Below, piece after piece: positions 1-11,086 of a stretch of 26,008 nt of DNA. The position numbers and the translations under genes were made by a program. The notes beneath the pieces were generated by a model, which ran no database searches, was not told where the DNA came from, and saw only the letters and a list, made by a program, of their open reading frames with translations. Location of the stretch: assembly GCA_905397405.1 (NCBI GenBank), contig CAJPVJ010000410.1:1-26008 (forward strand), read 5' to 3'. How positions within the stretch are numbered: position 1 is the stretch's first letter; each line of letters opens with the position of its first letter. This stretch comes from Oppiella nova (Eukaryota; Arthropoda; Arachnida; Sarcoptiformes; Oppiidae).

Positions 1-2
1 GT

Positions 3-843
3 CTGTCGTACAGGTGCTCGTGGCCGGGCTGTGGATACAAGGGTCTGACGAAACAGCAGCTCGAGAATCACGTGCGTAACCACACCGGGGAGAAGCCGTT
101 CGTGTGTTCGTGGCCCGGATGCGACTCTCGGTTCACGACTGCCGACGGTCTTCGTTACCACAAGAAGTCTCACTCGAATGTGCGTCCATTCAAGTGTGAT
201 TGGCCCGGCTGTGACGGCGCCTTCAAGCGGAACCGGGCGCTCACCGTTCATAAGGCCTTACATACGGGCGACAAAGTGTTCAAATGTCTGTCTCTTTTGT
301 CTCGAGTAGTAAAGGCGGCGTGCACAAAGTACATACGCACTGGTAGGGGGAGGGGGGTCAATTTTTAAACAAAATTTTGCGTACGTACTTTGTGCATGCC
401 GCCAAAGCGATTTTGGGGTTTTTACAATCAATTTCGTGTCACACGAAATTGATTGTAAAAACCTCAAAATCGCTTTACTACTCTCAAGTCCGCAACTCAT
501 TCTCGTTATCGGCTTTACAGGCGATTGGAGCGGATGTCAGTTCCGGGCGTCGAGATATCACGATCTGGCCGTTCACAAGATTCTGCACACCGGCGAGAAG
601 AAGTACCGGTGCAGTTGGCCCGGTATGTATGTGCGGGAGGCAGTTGTTTGGATGATTGAATGATTGTCTCATTGGTCGACAGGCTGTGAGTCGCGATTCC
701 TGCGGAACGACAAATTGCAGTTACATTTGATGATCCATAGGGGAGACAAACCACACAAATGTCCGTTTGTCGGCTGCGAGAAGCGGTTCGTCGAGAAGGG
801 AAATATGCGCAAACACTTCAATAGCGTCCACTCCAAGGCCTGA
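3..843 (+). CDS. C2H2 zinc-finger protein, 5'-partial, three exons
   Basis: Probable nuclear DNA-binding (or RNA-binding) protein; only the C-terminal part is in the window. Exons are 3-285, 521-622 and 683-843, both introns phase 1 with GT-AG ends (286-520 and 623-682). The splices rebuild KC|DW and WPG|CE, which restores finger spacing. Six C-x4-C fingers follow one another: CSWPGC, CSWPGC, CDWPGC, CDWSGC, CSWPGC and CPFVGC, each with a His pair, and linkers such as HTGEKPF and HTGDKVF. The repeated W-P-G-C form resembles TFIIIA/Zic/Gli-like fingers, but I cannot assign an orthologue. The protein ends HFNSVHSKA, stop at 841-843. The coding part is GC-rich against the AT-rich surroundings. 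The start codon and any N-terminal domain lie left of the window. Confidence 0.9.
304..483. mobile_element. Foldback/MITE-like element inside zinc-finger intron 1
   Basis: An 11-bp perfect terminal inverted repeat (GAGTAGTAAAG at 304-314, CTTTACTACTC at 473-483) encloses two adjacent hairpins. Hairpin one pairs 314-339 with 378-403 (26 bp, 2 mismatches) around a G-rich loop; hairpin two pairs 404-439 with 441-476 (36 bp, 1 mismatch, almost no loop). No coding capacity. A possible TC target duplication flanks it, too short to be sure. Arms this similar suggest a young non-autonomous DNA element. It takes up most of the 235-bp intron. Confidence 0.7.
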
Positions 844-1232
844 CTTCGCCACAATCGCGAGCACTGGGCGGCCAGGGATGGAGTGATCGCTCGTTCGCTT
901 CCAATGTTAGAAAAGATACTAATATTTAGAGAATGATAACTCTGATGAGTTGACATAAATGTAATTCAAAGCCAAATAATTGTCAGAAACGGTACAAAAC
1001 AGTGAATATTTAATTCTGTAATCATTGAATACCGGTTTAAATATGATTTTATAGCGTCTATAAGTCTTATCATCAAAACATATTCCATTCAAATTCAATC
1101 ATTCATTTGTAATTAGAGATGTTTTCATATTTGAAATCAATTCAAATGTATTTTATATATTTTGTGTTCATTTTATCCATAATATCGCAGCTATTGTAAC
1201 GACAAATATTTTAAATCTATTTTCATTAAAAC
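844..1232. other. Convergent intergenic / 3' UTR stretch
   Basis: AT-rich sequence between the stop of the zinc-finger gene (+) and the stop of the Mpv17-like gene (-). It presumably holds both 3' UTRs. I see no gene, repeat or RNA in it. Confidence 0.6.
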
Positions 1233-2022
1233 CTAAGGAATTATAACTCTTCCTCTTTTGCATCCTTCAATCGCCTCAATCTGTCGTTCTGTCAAAGAAT
1301 TGCAGAATAAGTGATCAGAAGTGGACACCAAAAGGCAAACCTTGTGAATAACGTATGAGAGGAAGGCGTCGTAGGCCAGGGATATGATCGCCACATATAA
1401 GTACCGAAATTGCTTCGGAAGGTAACGAAAGTTGAGGTATTGGAGGGGAATATAGACCAACCACTCGACCTGATGCACAAATTGCTATCAATCCACACGC
1501 GAGACAATTAAGAGACAATTAAGAGACACTTACGGTACAAATGAGCACAAAGTTTGTCTTTAAGTCGTTCCAAGAGTTCTCGAAAGACATGGCTTTGAGT
1601 TTAGACACTATGAGAAAGAGTCCGGAGACGAGTGGCGGACCCATTGCCATCTCTGCGGCCAACTTCTTGAGCACTGCCCTCCTCTGAGAGCCGGGGAATC
1701 TGCGGTCCAGGAATCCGTACCAAAAGTGACCAAAAATGCCGAAATAAATGCCAGCGAATGACATATTCACTGATAATTAGGAAATAATTAGTTTTCATTC
1801 AAACACATGAATCCGAAAATACCAACAATTTCTGCGTCCATTGAATTGAAACTCTTTTTGTTCACTACTTTGTGACCATTTCTTATGAAATTTGTATTCA
1901 AGGAACTGTTGAATAGTGTCGCCGATCACCACCGACACCACACCAGTCATCGAGTTTGTGATCACCAGATATTTGGGTGAATAAAGTCTTTTAAACAAAC
2001 TCTTGACTGCATTTGAAAACAT
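1233..2022 (-). CDS. Mpv17/PMP22-family membrane protein, three exons
   Basis: Small integral membrane protein of the Mpv17/PMP22/Sym1 family (mitochondrial inner membrane or peroxisome). Exons on the minus strand: 2022-1827, 1769-1534 and 1469-1233, total 669 nt, 222 residues, typical for the family. Family marks: YLVITNSMTGVVS followed by GDTIQQ (about residues 18-39), G-x-FGHFWYGFLDRRFPG in exon 2, and W-x-x-x-P-x-Q-x-x-NF at the start of exon 3, then a last hydrophobic segment ending AYDAFLSYV. Start chosen at the first ATG in frame (2020-2022); the open frame continues upstream without ATG. Exon 1 donor would be GTTGGT, which is weak, but it is the only choice I found that keeps phase with the TG-AAT-ATG acceptor side. 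The MPV17L2-like branch is a guess. A damaged relative lies about 1 kb upstream. Confidence 0.82.
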
Positions 2023-2699
2023 GTTTGTCTTTAATGAAGCAATTTTGACATTCAATTGACTTTCATTACATCCAAGTCTGTAAAGCCTTGCATTTCAAAC
2101 CACTTCAATACAAATGTCTGTCAAACACTTGCCATTGCATTCAATGTCCACAACTGATCCATTCTTCCGCACAAATCATTCAGAAGAACAACAATTTGAA
2201 AAAAGTTTGTGTTTTTCACAATTCATTTCTTATGCAATCAAAAGTCACTTTTGCGCTCAATTTGAATGTTAAAAGTCTAGTAAATGGCTATTGATGTTAG
2301 GCTAACATTGCTAACATTGTTAGCATTCATATTATTATGTTTTTTGAAATAATTTCACAACAAAATGAATTTATTTATTAGAATTAATAGTAGTGTGAAT
2401 ATTATGGAAATAATTTCAATTCATTTTGAACGATATGTAAATTTTATTTGTATCCAGTTAACAATACTGTATATCAATCTTAATCATAACCCCTCTGACC
2501 CCGCATTCTTACTTTAGTGCATTGCACCAAATACTTGAACAATAAATTGATGTTTTTCTATACAAATAAAAATACATTTTGTAATCACATTAAGCCATTG
2601 GAAATTCTTATAAATCAATTTAATTGAAGCTCACTTATTAACACTTATATCAAACTGTTGTCATTTATTTACATGAAACCAAATATTAAATTGAAAAAC
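2023..2699. other. AT-rich intergenic region upstream of the Mpv17-like gene
   Basis: Presumed 5' UTR/promoter side of the Mpv17-like gene and 3' side of its damaged relative. A short GCTAACATTG motif recurs near 2300-2325. No supported gene; the 68-codon open frame at 2088-2294 has low-complexity composition and no recognisable domain. Confidence 0.5.
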
Positions 2700-2955
2700 A
2701 ATGAATATCTATACAGTTTTTAAATCGTTTGGAAAAGAATTCTTAGATTTGTCGTCAATCTGTGGACAAAAACAAAAAATGAATGAATAGTTGAGAAATG
2801 TATGAGAAATGAATACTCGATGAAAATAATGAAAATCTATAAAGTTTTTAAATCGTTTGGAAAAGAATTCTTAGATTTGTCGTCAATCTGTGGACAAAAA
2901 CAAAAAATGAATGAATAGTTGAGAAATGTATGAGAAATGAATACTCGATGAAAAA
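2700..2955. repeat. Tandem duplication, period 128 bp (copy 1 2700-2827, copy 2 2828-2955)
   Basis: Positions 2716-2826 and 2844-2954 are identical over 111 bp; leftward the match continues to 2700/2828 with two single mismatches. The unit overlaps the 3' tail of the damaged Mpv17-like copy. Its period equals that of two unrelated duplications in this window. Confidence 0.95.
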
Positions 2956-3370
2956 GTATGACAAATAAGAGGTATAAATGAGTGAAGAGGAGGCGACGAC
3001 TATGTATTGTCTATGTGTTGTCCTCAATTTGGTGGACACTCTTGCCTTCAGCCGTTCCCATAATACTTGTGCCCAACAGTGCGATCGGAGCACAAGTGCT
3101 GGCGTCGATCAGCAACTTACTCCTGATGGTGCGAAAGGACCTACCAGGGTACTTGCTGTCGATATACTTGTAGACGAAGTGACCACACGTGCCGTAAAAC
3201 ATACCGCCGACTGCTATGGAAACTGCAATCACGTGAATGACAGCACTGACCATAAGAAGCAATACTCACGCAAACGGCGTCTATTGAAGCGTTGGTTTGG
3301 ATTTTGGCGGATCTCCAGAGTCTGTGAGACGGCGTCTCCGAGCGTATAGAAGATGTACAGACTGTCTGAC
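2944..3370 (-). pseudogene. Damaged second Mpv17/PMP22-like copy
   Basis: Minus-strand exon ending at 3270 reads SDSLYIFYTLGDAVSQTLEIR, containing the family GD-x-x-x-Q motif. A good GTGAGT donor, a 47-bp intron (3269-3223) and a TTGCAG acceptor lead to an exon from 3222 reading LSIAVGGMFYGTCGHFVYKY and then IDSKYPGRSF, the family core. This frame stops at 3011 right after EGKSVHQIEDN. The next bases, in another frame (3012-2944), read RQYIVVASSSLIYTSYLSYF, matching the last helix of the intact neighbour (YLYVAIISLAYDAFLSYV). So about 34 residues holding W-x-x-x-P-x-Q-x-x-NF are missing, with a frame change at the junction. No convincing first exon was found; an ATG at 3498-3500 followed by a GTATG donor at 3449 is out of phase. 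Most simply a pseudogene from tandem duplication; a local assembly error is the alternative. Confidence 0.7.
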
Positions 3371-3694
3371 AGATTACTAATTAATGTGATTACTTAGTTA
3401 ATATAAGATATTTATGAAAAAAAAATCTTTTCAACACTTTTATTCATACTTTCTTTTGAATCAACGCTTGTTTGTTGAGATCGCACTTCAAACGAGTCAT
3501 TGGTTTCAATCAGAGAATTGTTTAAAATACAAACTCAACGAAAACTAATGTTTTAATTCATTTATTTGATTCATAAATGGATAAAATCAAAGTAATTGTA
3601 TATAAAATGAATGAAAAAATTCATAAAATGTATATAATTTAAGAATAAGCCTCAGAGTAAATGTAAAACTAAGAGAATAATGAATAAATAGAAA
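3371..3694. other. Intergenic stretch between REV1 remnant and Mpv17-like pseudogene
   Basis: AT-rich. It may hold the 3' UTR of the REV1-like locus (a minus-strand AATAAA lies at 3561-3566) and any lost first exon of the Mpv17-like copy. Nothing else supported. Confidence 0.45.
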
Positions 3695-4959
3695 TCAATT
3701 CAATTGAAAATTGGGTAAATGATTGAGGATTGCGTCCAAATCGTGGCATTCAATGGCTTTCAATTCGGCACTAATTATATCTCTCATATCATTAAAACAT
3801 TTCTTCCAAAGTCTGTCATCTCTTGTTTGGACACATCTGTGAAGTTGAAGACAAATCTCTTGCAAAAGATGCAAATTTTTCTCTTCAATCAAATCCAACA
3901 AATATTTGGTCACATAAGCGATGTCCTCATCAATCAAATACTGTCATCTCTTGTTTGGACACATCTGTGAAGTTGAAGACAAATCTCTTGCAAAAGATGC
4001 AAATTTTTCTCTTCAATCAAATCCAACAAATATTTGGTCACATAAGCGATGTCCTCATCAATCAAATTCTCTTCAGTGGAAATCCATTCCTCAATCAATT
4101 CCATCACTTCTGGAGCTTTAGTTTTACCGCAAATGAATCGTGTTCTGTACTCGGGAGGCAACACGAGTAGTTTGTAGTCAAGGTCTTCTAGAAGTTATCT
4201 TCAGTGTCAAAGCAGCGAAAGCACCGGCAATAATAGTTACTTACTGAAGAAACCAACCAAAGTCTCATCACTTCTAAGCCTTCGTTTGTTTGCGTTTGAG
4301 TTGAACTCAATGTCCGCCAAAATCTCTTCTCTTAAACTGATGGGCAAAGCGTCCAGAAATTGTCGATCGATTTGCGACATCGAGTTCGGCATATAATCGC
4401 TTCCATTCACACCATTCGCGTCATTGTCTTCGTCGAGGACCGGCTCACAGACCGTCGTCTTCACCACTTCTTTCACTTCATTATCGGTTGTCTGCGCTCT
4501 TCTATCGGTTAATTGTTTCCAAAGAGTGGTCAGAGAAAACTGCTCTTCCATCAGCAGCTACCCAACGTTTGTTAACCGAAGTTAACTCAGGTCTTAGGTG
4601 AGGTGAAATTGCTGGCCAGATAATCAGAAGTATAAGAACCAGAATCGCTTCCGGTCCATTGCGGCGATTATATGAGTGGTTCGCTTGGGATCCAATATTA
4701 AGTTTATGTAAGGAGGCCTCGCCTGTTAGTCAAGAAACTCGAGGTCAAGACTTCCGACACAGTGTGGTAACTACACTTGTGTTTGCGGCGAGTTCTCCAG
4801 CAGGTGGCGGACCGGTAACCAGTCACATATCAACTGATTCCTCAGTTTCTCTCTCTTGACATTCAAGTACTGATTCCATGGCAACACATCCCGTGCGGTG
4901 ACACTGTTGTCATCGTTGGAGTCCTTCTTTTCGTCCATAAGTGTCTCATTTGTTTGCAT
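3695..4959 (-). pseudogene. Rev1: REV1-like locus: BRCT pieces plus UBM and C-terminal domain, polymerase core absent
   Basis: REV1 is a Y-family translesion polymerase whose C-terminal domain docks other polymerases and REV7. Here a minus-strand exon (4557-4245) carries IDRQFLDALPISLREEIL, a REV1-type ubiquitin-binding motif. A GTAAGT donor and CTAG acceptor join it in phase to an exon from 4187 reading VMELIEEWIS, DEDIAYVTKYLLDLIEEKNL and RLWKKCFNDMRDI, matching the human REV1 C-terminal domain (LLREWITT, ILQVVKYCTDLIEEKDL). Upstream, 4878-4834 reads WNQYLNVKREKLRNQ, aligning with human WGGYMAAKVQKLEEQ, and 4692-4663 reads DPKRTTHIIA, aligning with the BRCT SKTTHIIA. The BRCT part between these is not open in one frame. 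The roughly 700 residues of polymerase core are not in the window. A 128-bp tandem duplication (3813-4067) also shifts the frame inside the C-terminal domain; with one unit only, the frame is continuous to the stop at 3695. Confidence 0.75.
3813..4067. repeat. Tandem duplication, period 128 bp, perfect 127-bp repeat, in the REV1 C-terminal exon
   Basis: 3813-3939 and 3941-4067 are identical over 127 bp with a single base (3940) between them. The period is not a multiple of three, so the second pass through IDEDIAYVTKYLL is in another frame and the first pass ends in QTRDDSI-stop. Flanking coding sequence is undamaged. Confidence 0.97.
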
Positions 4960-6843
4960 TTCATCACAACTTATGTCTTGCCATCAGATGTCGTCATCGA
5001 TTGAGTGAACGTTTGCTCAGAGTTTGCAAACTCTGCTCAAGAGTGCAATATTGCCGTCACATCCACACCAGTGATCACCACTTGACACATGTTTGCCATC
5101 AATAGACACAACTTCCACACCATTCACACAATCACTGCAATCATTGCTTACCATTCAATAGCTGTCATTGTATTGAGACATACATTGGTTTACATTTACT
5201 TTCCATATATTGCCGACAAATGCGAGTAAATATGAAACGCTTATAAACTGAATTACAATTGAAACGTTCTTTCGTAATTGACATGCGAATTATGTGCAGA
5301 TCAATCCTGAATAACATACTCCTTTAGTAACAAATGTCGCAAAAACTGTAAAGTAAATAATATGAAATCAAATAAAATTTACTCAAATAATTGTTTGTTA
5401 AATGTTTTTTAATTGACACTTTATTTCTTATAGATTTGTTATATTTTATTAATTGTCATCATTTTCACCACAAATTCACAGTAAGATTGCATTTTTACAA
5501 ACTTCACGTATGAATACCAGTTATAACCGTAATTCATAATTTAATTCATTAATTGCTCATTGATTGACACAATTATTGTTTGGTTAACAATAGTTACGGA
5601 TGGTAGTGACTATGTAATGTCAATTAATAGTAAAAGTATAGCCAAACAATAATGACATAATGGATCAAATAAAATATCAAATATCAATATTCTTGAAGAT
5701 ATTTGAAGCGTAAACTTATAGTTATAAACAGTAAAAGTAGCCAGGTAATCATTGATAATACTTATCTACTTAGTAGTCTAGTTAGAGGCTATGAGATGTT
5801 TAATCTAATCCAGTATCTTGGTAGACTTTATAAAAGTTGTACAAATATTATAATATGAAAGGTAGTATAGAAAGTGTTGAATCTAAAAGTGAGAAAAGCC
5901 TATAATTATTGGATAAATGCCTAAAACTCGACACTTTTAGAGGAGCTGTGAGACCGACAGTTACATTGAACTCCTGTTCCACATCTCTTCACAAACTACT
6001 TGCCGTCTGACCCACTGTTCAATGCATACATCAATACATTTATAATACATTTATAATGCATTCCTCATTTGACTCAATTAACAATTCTGATGATTATATG
6101 AATATTTGAAATATTTTGTCGTCAAATAAACTAAATAAGAGAGACATCGAAAGCATTCATATTTTTGAATACTCTGTGAATATCTAAAATTCCAATCTTT
6201 AATACAATAAAATATAAAAATACATAAAATTTTATTTAACAAAAAACTTCAAAAGCGTTTATTACATGTGAAAGTATTACAAATGTAAGAGTCGGGAAAA
6301 TACCTGATTTATCTGCGTTTATATCGGAATTTGTATTGAAAAATATTTGTAGACTAAAATTGTCAACTATTTTGAGTGTGAATGCATTCAGTGATGTACA
6401 GTATATTAATTCAATTTATTCGCTAAACACTTTTTATGACCTGCTGTCCATGTGTTATATAGAATAAAACTTACATATTAATTAATCTGAGATTAATAAT
6501 CTCATATTATGTTTTCTATGTCTGAACAGTCAGTCAAAGACAGTTTATAAACTTAACTTCGCTACTTTTAATGTGATACCAATTAAGACAATTAGCAAAT
6601 AACCGGCTTTTCTATGAATATGTTAGTATTTTAGCGTTAAAACTAGTTTTTTGGACAATTCTTATCAATAGTCTTATAGGAAAAGTAAACACTATATAAT
6701 TATTGGAGAAATAAATTTATTTAAAACCAGTTTTAATTAGTATGTTGTTGTATTTGAGACTAATTTTTTGTAAACAGCTTTCCTTTTATCTGAATTCAGA
6801 TTCACAGCCATTACTGAACGTATGCCACAAATGAGTAGAAGTG
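4960..6843. other. Intergenic region between divergent REV1-like and ABC genes
   Basis: Very AT-rich, no supported gene. The part near 4960-5220 is less AT-rich and may be the promoter/5' UTR side of the REV1-like locus; it includes an 18-bp perfect palindrome at 5018-5035. The rest presumably holds the ABC transporter promoter and possibly a noncoding first exon. Confidence 0.5.
5018..5035. promoter_or_regulatory. 18-bp perfect palindrome
   Basis: CAGAGTTTGCAAACTCTG equals its own reverse complement. It lies about 60 bp upstream of the REV1-like ATG at 4959 and could be a binding site for a dimeric factor; function is a guess. Confidence 0.3.
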
Positions 6844-9775
6844 ATGTCTTATCACATCCAAAAAGGGGAACCGGATTTGGAATCGGACTCAGATGACGGT
6901 CGTTTGGCCTCTTTGGATGCGCTCAGGTATGCCTTAAGCACCGCTCCCTTCTTCAGACGCGTCCACAACATCGAGAGACTCGACTCCAAGACTGCCGACG
7001 ACTACTCGTTCCCACCGGACAAGTGTGCCATTCATGTCAATAATGTCTCGTTTGCTTACGAAGAAGAACTGGTTCTCAATCAACTCACTCTTCAAGTGCC
7101 TAAAGGCAGGATTTATGCCCTTTTAGGTAAGTCCTCACTAATTCCTGTCTCTAATCCCTAAATGGCTTTTATGTTTGTCTATTAGTTATTAAATTAAGTT
7201 ACATAATGACTTTTAATCTCTTTTTAAGGGATTTATTGAATTTACAAATTTACCAAATCTGATAAGCTTTTAGTTTTATAGCTTTTGTTTGATTTGAGCC
7301 AAGTTTTGATCCAAATATCTTATTGGTCAACAAACGGTTTGTTTTATTTTTCATTAAAAATTTTAATATTATTAATTGTGAAGTTGCTGTAACTGATATA
7401 AAACTCACGATATATTAATATTGGTTTGAGGATATTGAATGTGTCGTATTTGTGTAATTAACTAAATTAAAGGAAAATTAAAAATGCCAATAAAAACTTA
7501 TGGATAACAAGTGAAATGCAATTAAAAGGGTCGAGTGGTTGCGGAAAAACGACTTTGCTCCAATGTCTGCTAGGAAGACTCAAACCACAAAGCGGTTCCA
7601 TTCGGGTGTTTGGCACAAACCCGGCCATAAACGCTGTGCCGGGAATTGGCGTCGGATTTATGCCCCAAAAGATAGCTCTCTATGAAGAGCTGACCATCGA
7701 TGAGACGCTTCAATACTACGGCTACTTATATCAGGTGCCGATGGCTCTCATCTACCAAAGAGTCAATTTCCTGATCTCACTCTTCAATCTTCCCGATGAG
7801 AACAAACTGATCCGAGACCTCACAGACAATCATCGCTGGCGTATATCACTGGCCGTCTCTTTGATTCATTCGCCGCCACTTCTGCTTCTGGATGAGCCCA
7901 CAGCTAATGTCGATCCACTCATCAGACTCTCCATTTGGGATCATCTGAACGGTCTTTGCAGAGAAGAAGGTCTCATATCTGGTGTCCAAACATTATTCAC
8001 ATCTGATTGTCATTTTGTTTCACTCATAGGCCTAACCGTATTAATAACTACTCATTACATGGAGGAGGCGGAAGGCGCCTATACTATAGGTATAATAGTT
8101 TAGTTGATTTTAGTTATTATAGAAATTACAAAACCAAAAGCGATTGAAATCTCTGGAAACAAAACAGTCTCTAAACTCGTATATAATAACAAATACATAA
8201 CAAATAGTGGAAAGTCTACCGGTTTTACAAAATTCAACTAAAAAACACTGATTTTATCAAACTATAGGTCTTTTAAGAAACGGCAGACTTCTTGCAGAGG
8301 ACAGACCTCAAGCCCTGTTTGTTCGGTTCAATGCAAACACTTTTGATAAGTTGTACTTAAAGTTATGCCAAATAGACAATGAGTTCAATCATTTGAATGC
8401 AAACACAAACTCCAGTGCCTTCGAGGGCACGACTTTACCGATGGCTGAATGGCCTCTCTGTGAGCGCCGTCTGACTGCCATTAACGACGCGTTAATTAAT
8501 TTTAATTTTTTACGCTTTTTTGCTTCAATTAAGAAGAACCTGTTTGTGATTCGCGGAAATCTAGTGATAATGTTATTCTTCTTCATCTTCCCGTCGCTGC
8601 AAATGGTGTTCTTCTGTTCATCGATTGGCCGTCAGGTGCGACACTTACCTGTGGCCACATATAATGGCGAACATTTTGGACATTTAAGTCGTCAACTCTT
8701 CAGATCTCTCGACAATAATCTCATCAAACAAATCAAATACTCATCGCTTGACTCAGCCGTCAAGGCAGTGACCAAAGGAGAGGTTTGGATGGCTATTGCC
8801 GTCTCACAAAACTTTTCACAACTCATTGATTTGAGATATAATTGCATCGCAAATATAACCGTAAGTTTTCTGACCTATAGTTCAAAAAATGTTTTATGTT
8901 TTGTGTGCCGTTTAGTCACAAGAAATGCTCGAAAGTAATGTCAAACTCTATACCGATGTCTCGAATGCAGTGATTGGACAGCAATTAATGTATTCATTGA
9001 TGAGAAGTGTAAAAGACTTTTTGCCCACAATTAGTGACAAATATTGGGCCAAATATTCTGCGCCAATAGTCATCAAGCATTTGGTATATGGCTCAGAGAG
9101 TCCTACATTCATGGAGTTCTTGGCGCCGGGATATATAGTGTCCATTGTGTTTATATCGCCAATGCTTTTGACGGCTTATCTCCTGATTAAAGACCAAATG
9201 AATGGTCTGTTGGAGAGATGCCTATCGACCGGCACTTCGGGATTCGAAGTCCTTCTCTCGCATTCCATAACTCAACTTAAAGTCCTTGTCCTCCAAGAGC
9301 TGCTCGTATTGCTCGTGACGTTTGTTGTGTTCCGAGTGCCCATCAGAGGACCGGTGACGCCACTGTTGGTGTTGGTATTCCTGCAGGGAGTGGTAGGCAT
9401 CTCGTTCGGCCTACTTATATCGGCCATCTGTCCCAATGCCATCTCTGCAATGCTCTTAACGTCTGGTAATGCCTTCAATTAGACTCCTTTTGACTTTGTT
9501 TTAACTGAATCCACTCTTGATTGTTAGGTACAGTCATTCCAGGGGTACTCTTATGTGGCATTACGTGGCCTATAGAGTCGATGCCTCGACCGCTGAGGAT
9601 CTTGAGTAAAGCACTTCCACTGACACTCCCCATCGAGTCTCTGCGGTGTATAATCAGTCGTGGAGTCAATGTTTTCTACTTTAAAGTATTGATTGGATTC
9701 GTGATCTCCGCTCTCTATAGTAGTGTTAACACAGTTTTGGCGATTCTTATATTCAAATGGAGGACTTCCTCTTGA
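6844..9775 (+). CDS. ABC half-transporter, subfamily H-like (ABCG/ABCH type), six exons
   Basis: ATP-driven membrane transporter with one nucleotide-binding domain followed by a six-helix membrane domain; substrate unknown. Exons 6844-7126, 7529-7969, 8030-8089, 8268-8860, 8916-9465 and 9528-9775 sum to 2175 nt, 724 residues, with all phases matching. Walker A GSSGCGKTT (95-103), Q-loop MPQK (Q141), Walker B LLLLDEPT (about 212-219), D-loop ANVDP and H-loop ITTHYMEEA (H250) are present. Between Q-loop and Walker B the usual LSGGQ is LTDNH (192-196). The membrane part starts NFLRFFASIKKNLFVIRGNL and ends ITWPIESMPRPLRILSKALP, as in ABCH/ABCG carriers of arthropods. Intron 7970-8029 is 60 bp, in frame and stop-free, so retention would only add 20 residues. 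ABCH rather than ABCG rests on the GVGFMPQKIALYEELTI and WPIE stretches. Start is the first ATG after an in-frame stop (6832-6834); a longer N-terminus from an upstream exon is possible. Confidence 0.88.
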
Positions 9776-11086
9776 AATCAGCGAATACTCAGTGGTTTTG
9801 AAATGTTTGCAAAAATTTCTTTATTTGCTGTTTATATAGACTCTATAGAGATATATAAATTGCTCAAAGAATTCATTTGTTTTTACAGAATTTGTCTGAT
9901 AAATGAAATGCCATTTCTGTGCCAACACTTGACTCTATTATGAGTTGTAATCAAATAGAGTTTGCATTAAACGCATTATTTCTGCTATAATTCAATTCAT
10001 ATTATGCTTGAAAATACATACAAATAGACATCAATTGTTTAGTGATTATAGCAATGAGATTGGATTTAGTGATTATTTGTTTGCATTTCAAGCGTTTTAT
10101 TAGAAATGCTTTCTATACTGAATATTTGATTCAATAATAATCTCAATGATTGATAACACACTTTTCAAATATGATGGACACATATTCTAAGCGATTTTCG
10201 AATACTCTAGCAATTTGAATAAGATATAAATGAACTTGATAAGTTGGTACATAAGTTAAATTAATGATGTTATAGTGGCAATAGTATTGTAGATGACTTT
10301 TGTAGACATGATGAAGCTATGAGATAATAAGAACTGTGATAATTTATAGTTTCTGAATAAAGGTATTATATTCTTGAGCCATTAATTTAAATTTAATAGT
10401 TTAGAATTATAAAATATTCAATACATTTTATACAATATTTATTTATACCAGTAAAAATGTAACATACAATATTTTTATCTGATGTTGATAATAAAATATT
10501 CTAGTAAACTGTATAAATATTTTTGTTATCCATTAAACAATATAACGCTGATTCAAGAATTTTTAAAGTTGTGCAATAATGTTTTAACATGGTAGTAAAT
10601 TTTGTTTATAATCTGACAGTAAAACAAAATAGAAATGAAATATTGTGTGGCTTTCGGAGAGTACAATTCTCGTATACAGAATTTGTTACTATAGCATACG
10701 GTACTGTAATCTATAGGAATTCTTCATACTGTAACTACATGTCGAGTATTAATCACATTCTGTGTGCTCTAAGTTAGACTAGAGTACTAAAAGGACAGCA
10801 CCGGTACGTTAAAATCACAATATTTTTAATATAAAGCTTTTGTCATTTTGAAGACTACAGAATTAGTTGAAAATATTATAAATAAAAATTGTTTTTAAAT
10901 TTTCCAATCAGTTCCTATATTATGGCTAAAGTACTTTCCAATTTATAATTTGATTAATTGGTGGATAGTGTGAAGGATTCCATCAATAGTTGTTTTTTGG
11001 ATTTTAATTAAATTTAATAATCGATAAAATACTGTGATTTTCAATCGATTTATATTGTTATCCTAAAAACAATATTTAGAGCAAAG

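Noticed and set aside
4659-4859. Plus-strand open frame opposite the REV1-like BRCT pieces
   Set aside because: The minus strand carries REV1-like motifs in this stretch, so this is a shadow frame.
10589-10777. 62-codon open frame on the plus strand in the intergenic region
   Set aside because: Composition like its AT-rich surroundings, no recognisable motif or splice sites.
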